The notes under the pieces are model-generated. The model was given only the letters and a program-made list of their open reading frames with translations, searched no databases and was not told the DNA's origin. Shown here in pieces: positions 20,945 through 31,920 of a stretch of DNA of 37,209 nt; the stretch's first letter is position 1, and every line of letters starts with the position of its first letter. The position numbers and the translations under genes are program-made. The stretch covers positions 89,206 to 126,414 of the forward strand of contig BFEA01000350.1 of assembly GCA_003427395.1 (NCBI GenBank). The letters are read 5' to 3'. The DNA is from Chara braunii (taxonomy: Eukaryota; Streptophyta; Charophyceae; Charales; Characeae).

Positions 20945-21937
20945 CTAGAATCCGCAAGTCCCCAAAAAACTGCGCACATCAGTGATGGACTTAAGCGGAG
21001 TCGGCCATTCCAGAATCTTGTTTGTCTTCTTGGAATCTGGCCGACGACCCTTCTCATCGCACAAGAAGCCTAAGATAGTCGCCTCACTCATACAATGCCG
21101 AGATTTGACACCGCTGGCGGTGAGGTTGTACTCCTTTAACTTGGACAGGACCTTCTCTACGTTACGAACGTGCTCCCAAACAAACTTTCGAACGCCCGGC
21201 AGCACCTCCGTCTCGTCCTTGACACGTGGCCCAGGAATGGCCAAGTCATCAATATAAGGTGAGGTCACGTCCGGACAAAGCGGCTGCATGACTCTCATCA
21301 TATATCTCTGAACAATCGTTACGACGTTCGTCCATCCTTGAGGCACCACACACATATGAATTAATCCCCTCGGCATATGCATGGCCGTCATCGGCCTGTC
21401 TGCCGTATAGAGAGGGAATTAATCGTATCCTGAGTACAAGTCAATGAGAGTGATGATAGGTCTGCCTGCGCACGACTCAGACAGCTCATCGGCATGTGGA
21501 AGTCCTCCGGCATCACGAACCGTCATTGAGTTCAACTTCTGCAAGTTCTGCACCCATCGCAATACGCCACTTGGCTTGTTGAAACAAAACCAAGGGGACG
21601 CATATGGTCCATACGAGTAATCCGCGATCTTTGTCCGAGTTTTACCGTCCAGATATTTGACAACTCTACGATGATCATCTAGATTCGGATAACGCGGACC
21701 TCGTATGTTCCACGGCTCGTGAGGTACCGTATGAATTTTGATCATTGGAATCATGTCAACGTCAAACCTCCATCGCTCGTCATCATCGAAGGCGTACGCC
21801 AAATGAGTTCTCTTCATGACACTGACAAGGAAGTCCACCTCCTTTTCAGTAAGCGACCCTTCCTCTCCAATGATCATATTCTTAATCCTCTCCTCCGTCA
21901 ATCGACACGGCGCCTTCCCACTCTCTTCTTTCCTCAT
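20945..21937 (-). pseudogene. Reverse transcriptase
   Basis: Two same-frame segments split by TAA at 21419-21421. The first carries YGPYASPWFCFNKPSG, RWVQNLQKLN and the first catalytic motif LIDLYSGYD. The second carries MPRGLIHMCVVPQGWTN and the catalytic box YIDD in PYIDDLAIPGP, then LGFLCDEKGRRPDSKK. This is the normal Ty3/gypsy RT order. Both breaks (TAA after SGYD, TAG after TCGF) can be reached by one transition from sense codons. It makes cDNA from element RNA, primed at the tRNA-Asp site near 26826. Confidence 0.85.
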
Positions 21938-23279
21938 CCTGATTCATTCTCTCTCCTCTTTATAATACACTTCTTCTTCTTGCGTGATCAAGACGGGCAC
22001 TGGCCGAGCTTTCTCACCTACTCTCTTGTACTTACGTTTTGCTCCAACTCCAAGTCGTCCACCTCTAAAAAAGGCCCTTGCTTAGCTGCTGGCTCCGTCA
22101 ATACATCACCTTCCGAAGACCTGTCGGGCCGATAAGTAAAATACATTCTACCAGTCCCGCCTTCTCCTGCCACAATCTCTGTCAGCGTTTGGACCAACTT
22201 GGGGTCCACGAACGAGTCTGTCGCAACGAACTCGATCGCTTAAGAGATGTTGGGCAGGGCAAGAGAAAATTCATGGGGATCGTTCTCTTCTCCGAGGGAT
22301 TCCTTCTCCCTCCTGAGTCCTTCGGATTCCGTGAAGGAGTAGGACCCCGGATTGAGTCGGTTCCTTGAATTAGTTGGTCCTGTGTTCTCACACTTCATCA
22401 CCTCATAATAGCCACATACGGGGTCACACAAAACCACGATCATAGTACCATCATGCTTGTTAAAGATGATGGATTCTGATCGACATAGGAAAACTCTGCC
22501 CAGCAATACGGCTTGCACTTTACCAACTTGTATCGTTACGTCACTCGCCATTCCGCAAAAGGGAGTTATCCCACTTGCACCCACCAGAAATCCAGTATCC
22601 GCTCGATTGATGTTGACACCTGCCCCCAGGGCTAACGAACTCGATTATGTAGTGGCTGAACGACATGATTCTCTAAGTCAGCGAGTAATGGCTTTGACTC
22701 TTAGGAATGGTTCTGGTGGTGCATATAACATCAGAGCGATACTGGCAATCCCTAACGCGCATTCGGCCTCAATAAGGCACGAAGAATACACTACACGAGC
22801 ATTCACCACCGACAAGGGCGCCTTCGGCGCCGACGAATATGCAATCACGGGATCGGCCTCCCTCGATAATGATAATGAGAAGGTNGANAGAGCCGCCGTA
22901 GTAGGGGAACTGAAGGGCGGCAGTCACGAATCGATGGCAGAGGGCGCGGCCTCTCCACAACCGGATTTCTGGAAGTGCCGGCCGAAGCTTGAAACTCTGC
23001 TGACAGAACGATATGTTCATGGCAAATTTTGCAACCTTATCGAGGTTGTTTCGGACGTATCCTTCCTAATATACTGCTATGAACTCATCCGTGGTAATCC
23101 TGGTAATATGACTCCGGGAGCAACACTCAGGATCAACTGGTTCTCAAAATTGATTCAGCAATTACAAGCTGGTAAATTTGAGCCACACGTATGATGTTTA
23201 TCTCAGCTCCATCGTCGATGAGCGCCGAGTATTCGCACGGCCCAACTTGCACCTTCAACAACCCAGTTGCTACACAGTG
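21938..23279 (-). pseudogene. Aspartic protease region and linker to RT
   Basis: Near 23208-23219 the minus strand reads ALIDDGAEINII, a retropepsin-like active site with D-D-G in place of D-S/T-G. Downstream, GASGITPFCGMASDVTIQVG and VLLGRVFLCR correspond to the C-terminal half of retropepsin folds (the LLGR landmark). The remainder, to 21938, is a charged linker with a stop near 22240. Frameshifts and two ambiguous bases (near 22885) break the frame between the two halves. Confidence 0.6.
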
Positions 23280-23282
23280 TCA

Positions 23283-24554
23283 GTCCATTTTTGTCCCAGG
23301 CGGAGCCCAACTAATCTCTTGAGGAAAGATATCACTCATCTTAACCGTCATAACCTTTTTCCTTGACAGTCAGTGTCTGAACTCCTCTCGAATTTTGGGC
23401 GACGCAGCCAATAACTCCTTGAGCGTGAACAAATCGCGCTGGCTTTTCAAAATCCGGTCCACGATTTGCTCAATATCCAGCCCTTGCTCTACTGGAATTG
23501 TGTAGACTTGCTTCTTCTTTTTCAGCTCTCCTTCCCCAACATCGGTCTTGCCCGTTTCTGGCTCCCTCTCCATGGCTCGCTGTTTGGCCTGCCGCTCATC
23601 CTCGGCCCGCAACAATTCGTCCTCCTCGCCATCGTCTTCTTCAATCGGAATTGTCTCGGTTTTCCGGGGCTGACTCGGCCCTTCTTCTGGCGCTGCCTTT
23701 GGCCGCGGCGGCCTTCGAGCCCTCCGAGCTTGTGGGAGCCCAGCGGTGGCAGGTCGCTTGAAAGCAGGACGGGACAAGACTGTGGTGGCCATTAAACGCC
23801 CTGCCGACGGCGATCCAGGCTGTGATGCAATAACATCAGTAAGACCTCCTTGGCCATCTCTGTCCCATCCCCCGAACAGAAAAACTAGGGGAAGCCCGGG
23901 CCACTCTTCATTCATGTCGGCACATACTTGAACGAAAGCTTCCCTGCATCGAGTCATTTGTCTGACCACTGTCTGAGCCCGCTGCAGTATCTCTTCCTGT
24001 TCCTTGTTCAAACCTTCATCTCCGGCCTTGGCATCTTCAATCGTCAATGACCTCATCACCGCTTCCAACTTAATCTGTTCGACTTCCTCCGGGGAAGCCA
24101 GTCGAAAAGTTGCTGAAAGATCTCGTCCCATACGTCAGAAGGCTTCCTTTCTCATTCCTCCCTCCACATTGGGATCGATGAGGTTCCCTTCGAAGTCGTA
24201 GACCTCGCCTCTGATATTCGTATATACAACCTTATCGTTTTCGTCTTTGGTAACAGTCTGACAAAACCGTATCCCATGCCCATCTTGGCCACAGTACTTG
24301 CAAAACCAATTTTGCCAATTGCCTCGGCCGCCCCCATTTCCTCGGCCTCCCCTAGTGCCTTGGCCTCTACCTCGACCTTAGCCTCGGCCTCCTGCCTGAG
24401 ATTGGGGCTGCTGAGGAGGGGTCTGCGCTGCCTGTTCCTGATTGCTTCCTTTCCCACCTCCTCCATTATTCTTCCGCTGCTTTTTACTAGTGCCCTGCCC
24501 TCCTCGTATCTGGTTCAGGGCCTTCCGTTCTGCCTTGGTCAATTTTCGAGACTT
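23283..24554 (-). pseudogene. Gag C-terminal part: basic RGG region, CCHC zinc knuckle, acidic tail
   Basis: Read leftward from 24554, the frame begins KSRKLTKAERKALNQIRGG, followed by a Gln/Gly/Arg-rich stretch with TAA at 24378-24380. Next comes a classic zinc knuckle CKYCGQDGHGIRFC (C-x2-C-x4-H-x4-C, 24261-24302). After a TGA at 24135-24137 the same frame continues through 23370, with a charged EE/KKKK region, to another TGA at 23370-23372. The zinc knuckle binds element RNA during packaging. The start of the protein lies on the other side of the plastid insertion (25796 onward). Confidence 0.75.
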
Positions 24555-24928
24555 ATTTGAGTGAAATTCAATTTATTCAAATTGTAAATAAGAAGTAATT
24601 GAGATAAAAGTTGTTATAAAAATTCTAAATAAGAAATTTACAACGAAAATACATACTAAATTTCAATGAATAAGTTCAAAGAATAAACTTAAAATAAGTC
24701 TGTAATTCATAATTAATNTATTACATGAAATTCAAATAATTCAATTACAAATGATAATACATAGAGTAAAATTATCAATATTGATAATTTCTTCATTCTA
24801 TTCATATAGAAACATATTATCATTAATAAAATAGAATAATAATCATCATCATAAATAAATTGAATGAAAATATTCTAGATATAATGTATAGATAGGTATA
24901 TTTAGATTATATATAGATATATATATCT

Positions 24929-25144
24929 TTAGGACACTATTATAGCATCTATTGTCATTGGTTTTTCAAGTGTAGAAACAATCTTTTGTATTTCTCNAAT
25001 ACAAGTTGCAGTATCAACTATTCTCATTGGAATGTTAGCAATATAAGGCATGTAAAATTCTTTCTCTAAATATTTGGCAGTCATTAATCCAATTTCACGA
25101 TAAGGAATTATCTCAATAATTATCAAACAATGATCTCTTGTCAT
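24929..25144 (-). pseudogene. chlB: Fragment of light-independent protochlorophyllide reductase subunit B
   Basis: Minus-strand frame whose middle, [19 protein letters not shown] followed by [18 protein letters not shown], matches the central region of plastid ChlB (roughly residues 220-270 of about 510). ChlB forms the catalytic NB component of dark-operative protochlorophyllide reductase. The preceding residues ([10 protein letters not shown]) do not fit ChlB, so the fragment is truncated at about 25110. It ends after TIDAIIVS, leaving under 15% of the gene. One codon contains N. Confidence 0.7.
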
Positions 25145-25227
25145 TTATGAAAATATCTGTAGAGAGTTGTTTCAAAGAAGAATAAATAATGAATTAAAAT
25201 GAATCTGACAAGAGAGATATAAATTCA

Positions 25228-25734
25228 ATGACCAAAGAAACTATCAAACAAAATGAAATTCAAGGCAGAGTATCTGCATGGTTAAGTAAATGGAATATNG
25301 TGCATAGACCGCTAGGGTTTGATTACCAAGGAGTAGAAGTAATTGAAATAAAACCCCAAAATTGGGTTTCTGTAGCAGTTATACTCTATATATACGGTTT
25401 TAATTATTTACGATTACAATGTGATTATGATTTATCTCCAGGAGGTATGTTAGCTAGTGTGTATTATCTTACTAAACTAGAAGAAAAAGCAGATCAACCT
25501 CAAAAAATATGTATTAAAGTACTAGTACCAAGATTGCATGCAAAATTAGCTTCAGTATTTTGGGTTTGGAAAACTGCTAACTTTCAAGAAAGAGAATCTT
25601 ATGATATGTTAGGAATAATATACGAAAGTCATCCTTCTTTAAAACGTATTTTAATGCCTGAAAGTTGGCTTGGTTGGCCTATGNGTAAAGACTATATAAC
25701 GCCTAAGTTTTATGAATTGCAAGATGCTTATTAA
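25228..25734 (+). CDS. ndhJ: NAD(P)H-quinone oxidoreductase subunit J, plastid type, intact frame
   Basis: 168 codons from ATG 25228, a normal NdhJ length (about 158-169). Family landmarks are all present: [10 protein letters not shown] near the start, [57 protein letters not shown] and the C-terminal FYELQDAY. NdhJ is a peripheral-arm subunit of the thylakoid NDH complex in cyclic electron flow. Two codons contain N, and no stop or frameshift is seen. It diverges from the chlB fragment, with 83 bp between them. Inside a nuclear retroelement it is almost certainly not expressed, and its intactness implies a recent transfer or an assembly join. Confidence 0.9.
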   Translation: MTKETIKQNEIQGRVSAWLSKWNXVHRPLGFDYQGVEVIEIKPQNWVSVAVILYIYGFNYLRLQCDYDLSPGGMLASVYYLTKLEEKADQPQKICIKVLVPRLHAKLASVFWVWKTANFQERESYDMLGIIYESHPSLKRILMPESWLGWPMXKDYITPKFYELQDAY

Positions 25735-25795
25735 TTTATTCAATTGAAAACAATCATTGAAAGATTTCATTTTCTAATAGTCAATGTTGAATAAA

Positions 25796-26620
25796 AAGAA
25801 CTCCTCGTCTTCCTCTGCACTGCTGCTACTACTCTCTTCCTCCACAACAGGTGCTTTCCCCTTCCTTTTCCCCCCTTTCGTCTGGACCATCATCACTTGT
25901 AGCTTTAGCCTTTCCTCCCTCATGTCAGCTCATGCTCCGCATGTCAGTCAGGGTCTTGTAAACGGCTTGATCCTTGTCCGCGCTTACCGGTTCCTTCTCG
26001 CGGTCCTCCTTTTGCTGCTTCAGGAGACGATAAAGCATCTTGTCGAAGCTTTCAGCCAACAAATTCTCCTTGATCTTTGGCCAGTCGTATCGACCAGTCA
26101 TATCCTTCATCAATTCCCGCTGCTCAACTTCTGAAAAGTTTTCGAGGAAGATGAGGCACCGATCCTTATCAGGAAGATCAGGCACTAAGCGCGCGACTCG
26201 TTCAAATTCTGTGAGAAACTGCTTGGTCGTACCAAACTTCCGACGACTAACTTTCCATAAGTCCGCCAGGTCGAGCAGTTGATCCCCCAATTGGTACTTG
26301 TCCAATAACTTGGCTTTGAAGTCCGGCCAGTCGCGCGAGGCTTGCACCAACTCCGACACCTCTTCTTTAGACTCGACCATACAATATCGCTTCCCCATTT
26401 GAAGCATCTTCTCATTTGTCCATTCACAACAACTGCCCAATTGCTCAAACTTGTCCGCCCATGCGGAGGCATTGGTGCCATCGAAGAGGGGAACTTGAAC
26501 TTTCGGCAGTTGTGCCTTCTGATTGTCGACTTCCCGAATGGCTCATGCGAGTTCCAAGATGTCGTTGCGACGATCCCCTGCATTACTATTTGCGGGATCA
26601 GCACTTCCTCCCGTCGTCTT
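25796..26620 (-). pseudogene. Gag N-terminal (capsid-like) part
   Basis: Minus-strand coding with KVQVPLFDGTNASAWADKFE, a common opening of gypsy Gag capsid regions. It continues through a helical region (WPDFKAKLLDKYQLGD, TKQFLTEFERVARLVPDLP, YDWPKIKENLLAESFDKML) that fits the retrotrans_gag pattern. A TGA lies at 26543-26545 upstream of KVQVPLF, another at 25925-25927, and a frameshift near 25925 leads to an acidic/basic linker (KGGKRKGKAPVVEEE) that runs into the plastid insertion. It forms the capsid of the virus-like particle when intact. Confidence 0.7.
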
Positions 26621-26825
26621 GAGAGAATCAACACGACAAACCCACACGTCCAAGTGTCAAATAGATTCCAACAATTCACTCCAAACCTTGCCTTCTTTTC
26701 TTTCTCAAACATTGATAACCACTGACTACTTTCAATCCAAACAAACAATACACAACACTTAAAATCGCTATAACCATCCTTTTCCCGAGTGTCGTTCCAC
26801 CAGGGACAACGGTAGTTTGCCGTCA

Positions 26826-26843
26826 TCCCCGACAACGGCGCCA
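26826..26843 (-). other. Primer-binding site, tRNA-Asp type
   Basis: On the minus strand the 18-mer TGGCGCCGTTGTCGGGGA lies 2 nt inside the LTR boundary at 26846. It equals the complement of the plant-type tRNA-Asp 3' end (the TGGCGCCGTTGCCGGGGA site known from Tat/Athila-type elements) except for one base. This fixes the right LTR as the 5' LTR and the element as minus-strand. Confidence 0.8.
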
Positions 26844-28103
26844 CCTATCGAGCGCATCGGCCCTCGCGTGAATGAGGGCCCTCCCGGCTATGTCACGCAG
26901 GAGTTAAAACAAAACAAAATCAAGAGACAACTTAGGACGATGCATAAAGAATCCCACGAACCGCCGAGACGGACGCAGTTGAATTGTCCCTTCGCCGCTG
27001 TAGCCGGGTGCGCCAGCTATACATCCCACAGTCCCCTACGACAGGATAGGTTCTCGCGGGGCATAACTTACCTTCCCTAAGGGGCTGTCACCACCCTCAG
27101 GGGCGTATCCCTACCGAGCTACTGACCCACGTGCGAAAGTTTTTACGTGCAATTGCAGAGGTAGGTCAGCCGAGGGCGTTTGCTCGCTTGCTGGAGTATA
27201 GGTACGCTTGGTTAACGCCAAGCGTCGGGTGGACCCGAACGTTGTCCGTTCCCGACGGCGTTGATCTCCTCGGTACGAACGAGCGTCGGTCGACGAGGAC
27301 GGCCTCGACCAAACGTGAAACCCAACATATAATCCTANNCCCTTTATAATCTCCTACTCATAAAATGAATAAAATACATAAACAACATTNCGACTTGATG
27401 AGATGATCTGCCAAGGTTATCATTTCCTGCCTACATGACCGAAGAGACAATTATANTGTCGTCCGAAGACGGAAGATCCGCCGCACACAGCTTTTACNAG
27501 GAAATACCGCGGGTACCATGCAGATCGACAAGTGGTCTGACTCCTGGTTGACGTTTGAACTCCCGGTTCGACCATATTGTCGTACCGCATACATCTATTC
27601 GGAGGAGCGACTGACAATTATGTCGGTCGATTTGTCCTCCTAGGCAATAATTACTCTCTCTGTTCCACGAATGACGAAGTACCCATCCCCAACATCGGAT
27701 ACTTGGCACGGAGATGTTTCATCTCCTGATTCTTCGCCCTCGCCCTTTTGCTCAAAACCTTCTCAGGTGTTCGGTTTTCATTTTGCTCGCCTCATTTTCC
27801 AGCGATCGATTACCCCTCAATGCATTAGCATGATAGTGCCATCATCGGGGTAATCCAGATACTATCCATCTGGTTGGCCTACCTACGCAAGATTGTTATT
27901 ATTTTTTTTTTTTTATTACCCTGTAGAATCACACGGACGTGCCCCTATTGTACGGACAACTCACCGTAGCACCTGATTCGAGCGAGTGCGCTTAGCCGGG
28001 ATAAACTTGTTAGCCCTCACAGGCCTCAGCCTCTATCCGCTCGAGTCGCGTAAGCTCCTCGTCGTCAAAAGTCAAGGTGGAGACGAGTTCACCTCGAGAG
28101 ACT

Positions 28104-28293
28104 CGAACCTTTCGCGTATCATAGAGAGAAGTCATCCGTGAGACGAGCCTCTAGACTATGGCCCGGAACGGCTGACGCATCCGAAATAGGTGTGTGGTCG
28201 AACCTTTCTCGTATCATAGAGAGAAGTCATCCGTGAGGCGAGCCTCCAGACTATGGCGCGGAACGGCTGACGCATCCGAAATAGGTGTGTGGT
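28104..28293. repeat. 95-bp tandem duplication (right LTR)
   Basis: Same duplication as at 12085-12274, offset 16,019; units start at 28104 and 28199. Confidence 0.9.
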
Positions 28294-28644
28294 CGTGGTG
28301 TCCTTAATCCGGATAACGTCGTAGCGCTCCCCGGATAGGGTAATTTTGACGCTCACAATGACCCGAGAGAGGCATTGGAGGTTGCTCCCGCGATGGAAGT
28401 ACAAGGTATATCCGTGAACTTCGTCCGGAAGTCGGGCCACATTGGCTCGAACATCCGCGCGCGAGTTAGGAAAGAATCCCTGCCCACCACTGAGCAGGCC
28501 GATAAAACCAATCCACCGTGTGGGCGCTCCATCCCGAACTAGTAATAATCGTTCCGCTCGCCAAATCAGTTCCTCGTCCGTAGTGTCGCGAATTAGTAGA
28601 TATCTGGCCTGAGTGAGGTCTCGCCGTCCGCTAGGCATCTGCAT
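28156..28644 (-). CDS. LTR ORF B, 162 residues, unknown function (right copy)
   Basis: Identical in translation to the ORF at 12137-12625. In a minus-strand element this copy lies in the 5' LTR. Identity cannot be read as selection, because this part of both LTRs seems to be one consensus contig used twice. Confidence 0.45.
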   Translation of the reverse strand: MQMPSGRRDLTQARYLLIRDTTDEELIWRAERLLLVRDGAPTRWIGFIGLLSGGQGFFPNSRADVRANVARLPDEVHGYTLYFHRGSNLQCLSRVIVSVKITLSGERYDVIRIKDTTTTHLFRMRQPFRAIVWRLASRMTSLYDTRKVRPHTYFGCVSRSGP

Positions 28645-28661
28645 ACCGAAGAAGCCACCTG

Positions 28662-29165
28662 TTAGGAGAGGCGCTCGTAAACCTCACAAGCCTCGTCATA
28701 AAACGTGGTGACGTCGAAACGTTCCGAGCGAATGATATTAAATCTATTCGCTCGGACCCGTCTCAGGTGATGGAGGAGGCCGAACGGACCTTGCAAATCG
28801 TTCAAATGGAGTACAATATGGAGGAACATTCCTCTAACCTCAGGAATGTTCTCTACTCCCGGACAGTCCTCGTGAACCACAACTAGGTTCATGTCTCCAT
28901 GATCTCGTGATGGATTAGGAGGCGCAAAATCATATCGCACAATATGCTGGTCTGGTTCAACCAAGAAAATATAACTCCGCGGTGGTTTCCGCACACTCCG
29001 GTCCCAGAATCGTAGCACGTCCCGCTCCGAGTAGACCTCAAGTGGGTTGTACACCAGCCTTCCTTTCCGTACCATGTCGGCGCGGGATCGTGTCGGCACC
29101 GCTAACCAATTAGTTGCCGCCTCGTGCGTGCTGAACAGTCGGAGGATCACTGTCTCCACAAGCAT
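28662..29165 (-). CDS. LTR ORF A, 167 residues, unknown function (right copy)
   Basis: Identical in translation to the ORF at 12643-13146, with the same 17-nt spacing to ORF B and the same upstream hairpin (29243-29270). Family not recognised. Confidence 0.5.
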   Translation of the reverse strand: MLVETVILRLFSTHEAATNWLAVPTRSRADMVRKGRLVYNPLEVYSERDVLRFWDRSVRKPPRSYIFLVEPDQHIVRYDFAPPNPSRDHGDMNLVVVHEDCPGVENIPEVRGMFLHIVLHLNDLQGPFGLLHHLRRVRANRFNIIRSERFDVTTFYDEACEVYERLS

Positions 29166-29242
29166 CTGAACGATGAAGCCGTAACTCTCGTCAAAATAAT
29201 TCAGACTTACCCACTTCCATGTTCAATCTTCACCCCCCTTTT

Positions 29243-29270
29243 CGGACCGTGATTCTCGTGTCACGGTCCG
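29243..29270. other. Perfect 10-bp hairpin (right LTR)
   Basis: Same 10-bp stem and 8-nt loop as at 13224-13251, 78 bp upstream of LTR ORF A on the minus strand. Confidence 0.6.
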
Positions 29271-30696
29271 ATCGCGAGAGTAGTGCCTATTTGCNCTCCC
29301 GTTAACACTAGTTGAATCACGGGCTGGGCTTCTTGTGGCGCCANCCCTCCNACACNTTGGTGGCGCCTAAAATGGCCACCCANCAAGATGCTAGGTTCAG
29401 CCTCCCCTTTTCCTGAAAGCACGAGGGGCAACTGCTCTCAGCTTCTAGACACCCTACCCTCTAGGAAGTGGTCTGGAATACCCCTCCCCCTCGCCCNAAC
29501 ACANTGTTCAGGACTCAGAAGTCGGGCTGGCTCCACCGCAANAGCATGGTATCCCNCCGCCTAAGCNNTCCGCTCCGAGTNGATAACANGGNCGGCCCCT
29601 AANGCAACGNACCCCCGCCTCGGATGCCTCNTANAGANAAGAANCCTAGACCCTAGGTGCAGACGACCGCTCTATGCCTTCNCGGNTANGGGTCGANTTA
29701 GACGNATTGAGAAGAGAAAGAAGTAAAATATTTTGGACGGGCATAGAAGGAAAGTGGTCGATCGGGATAGAATGGGGAAATCCTTGGGAAGATACTAAGG
29801 TATTCCCTTATCTTCTTCTCTTTTAATTTTCTCACGGCCTTCATTCTTTCAGCACCCGTCCGTGCGCATTTCCATTATTATTTTTGTTCCTCCTCCTTTC
29901 TGTTACATGCATTCAGGTTGAGTGGGAAAAAGGTGAGCATCCCCATTATTCACCCGAGCAAACAATGCTGATTCCTTCTCACATGCATCTCTCATTCTAC
30001 CTGCACAATCAAGAAAAGAAACAATCCAGAGATTCATTCATCCCCAAAACAAGTCAGCCCTTTCTTCACACGCATGACATCACACTCTTACTCTACCTTT
30101 TCCCCTGAATTCAAAGCAAGGTCATGCAATGTGTGGGTTCACGCGGGTGTGTAAAGGAGCTGAGTCACACTGACCTTGAGTGATTTTTATGAGGGCTCGC
30201 TCAAGAAAGTCAAATATCTTCACAAAAGTTCGGCCGCACAACTCTCGTTGTGGCCGCTTACAAGGACGAGTCACACCCTCCTTCAAACGCCACCACTGAC
30301 CAATGCGTCGCTCAGCAACACAGAAGAGAGCTCGCCGCTGAGGAGAGTGTCCCACTCTCAAATCCCACAGCCTCGATGTCACACCTTCCAGCAAAGACAG
30401 CGCCAACTCCACCCGCCAAATACCAAGTCAGGTCACCACCTGCCTGCCGCAATACTCGGTGGTTCCGGACCCAATCCCCGCTTACTCGTTATGCCGCAAA
30501 AAAATAACAACGGCCTCAGCAATTCTTACAAGTGCCGCGTGCCGCAACGCCGTCAACAAGACGATCGTCACACCCTTTCTGTTCCAAGGTGCACTTCCAC
30601 CTTGGCGGTACCGTCCCTGCGACAACGTCCTACCCCCCTTCTCGCAGTCCTTTGCAAAATACTGTTGCCACATAATCCAGCAACACCCTCGCCGTA

Positions 30697-30919
30697 CCGC
30701 CAAGAAAATCGGTGTTGCCGCTGCCAGAATTCGGCAGCGCTTCCTCTGTACCGCCAAGAATATCAGCGCTGCCGACGCACAATTTCGGCAGCACTCTCGC
30801 TGTTCCGCCAAGAATACCAGCGCCGCCGCCACACAATTTCAGCAGCGCGTTCGCTCTTCCGCCAAGAAAACAGATGCTGCTGCCGCAAAAATTCGGCAGC
30901 ACTTCCGCCGCACCCCCCT
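30697..30919. repeat. 54-bp minisatellite (right LTR)
   Basis: Counterpart of 14678-14900 with the same 54-bp period. It differs by substitutions, for example in the second and third units. A long plus-strand frame (30176-31273) crosses it; I treat that frame as a by-product of the in-phase period. Confidence 0.85.
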
Positions 30920-31813
30920 AGAAAACCAGCAGCAACCTCAAGGCCACGGCTTCCCCACAGCCTGCAGCACAGCACAGACGGTGGGGCAAGAAGCTCCCAG
31001 CCTCTAGCTATGGCTGCCTCCTCCTTCTTCCAAGTGCCACTGCAGACCTCCAGCACTTCGCCTCATTACACCAGCAGTCAGCCATCCAGCATCTACTCAA
31101 GTAGAATACCCCAGCAGCATTGCCACAAGTGTGAGGCTGCTGGGTGGCAGGCTAGCTTTTATAGCTGGCTGAAGGCTGAGGGCAGCTGCTTTGCCCCCAG
31201 CCAAATCCCTGAACAGAGCCTGGCCCTGGATCAAAATCGCGATCAAGGGCCAGGAAACTTGATGTTCCCCTAGGGGAACCAAGTTATGAACCTTGGCAGT
31301 GCATCTGGCCTTCACCCGCGGCCAGACGCAGCCCAGAAACGGTTGTACCAAGCCTTTTTCCAGCAGACTGTTGAATTCAACAGTCTGCAGTCTCATCAAA
31401 GCCCAGAAGCTTCTAATATTGCATTTGGGTCTGCGTCGCGGCCAAGTTCACGGCCTTCCCCCTTTCTCAACTCTCCTTCCTTCTTCTTCTTCTTGCCCCT
31501 GCACTTGAACTACCTCCGCGGCCACGTTCGTGGCCGTCACTTGTCATTTCTTCTCCCCCTCTCCCCTCTGCGTTCCTCTATACCTGGGCACAACCACTGC
31601 CAGGTTTGGGCGGCCTTTGGACAGCTGCAGCCTGGTTCATGAACAGGCGCAACTGTTCACGACCCTATCGGGGGGCTAAAATTTAAAAACAAAAGAAAAA
31701 CAAAAACAAAAACAAAAATAAGAGAACCGAAAGAAAAAACAAACCCAACTCACCTTGCTTGTATGCGGCCATATAACATGGCGCATACATGCGCTTTTGC
31801 CCATCCTCAGATG

Positions 31814-31866
31814 GGCCGTCGGGGTACAGCCCCCTGATGAGTCGGTGAAAGTCCGACGAAACGGCC
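31814..31866 (+). ncRNA. Type III hammerhead ribozyme, unit 1
   Basis: All elements are present. Stem III is GGCCG (31814-31818) with CGGCC (31862-31866), extendable by about three pairs including wobbles. The cleavage triplet is GTC ending at 31820. Stem I hairpin is GGGG-TACAG-CCCC (31821-31833). Core CTGATGA occupies 31834-31840. Stem II is GTCGG/CCGAC with a 7-nt loop (31841-31857). GAAA occupies 31858-31861. The open stem III makes it type III, the type found in plant viroid-like RNAs and retrozymes. It lies on the plus strand, opposite to the retroelement whose LTR it sits in. Self-cleavage would occur after 31820. Confidence 0.93.
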
Positions 31867-31920
31867 TGTCGTAGTCAGGTCCCCCCCCCCTCTCTCTCTC
31901 TCTAAGAAACCCTGAACCTA

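Larger units (their letters stand above)
24555..25795. mobile_element. Plastid-derived insertion (NUPT) inside gag
   Basis: Composition changes abruptly from balanced to strongly AT-rich at about 24555 and back at about 25795. Gag coding sequence abuts both edges (acidic SSSSSAEEDEE on the right, KSRKLTKAERK on the left). Inside are a chlB fragment and a complete ndhJ, both plastid genes. The left 370 bp looks like AT-rich plastid spacer. No target duplication is visible. It may be a true nuclear plastid-DNA insertion or a chimeric join, but coding continuity on both sides favours insertion. Confidence 0.75.

Noticed and set aside
30176-31273. 365-codon plus-strand ORF in the right LTR
   Set aside because: It owes its length to the in-phase 54-bp repeat, is broken by the N gap in the left LTR, and shows low-complexity composition with no domain.
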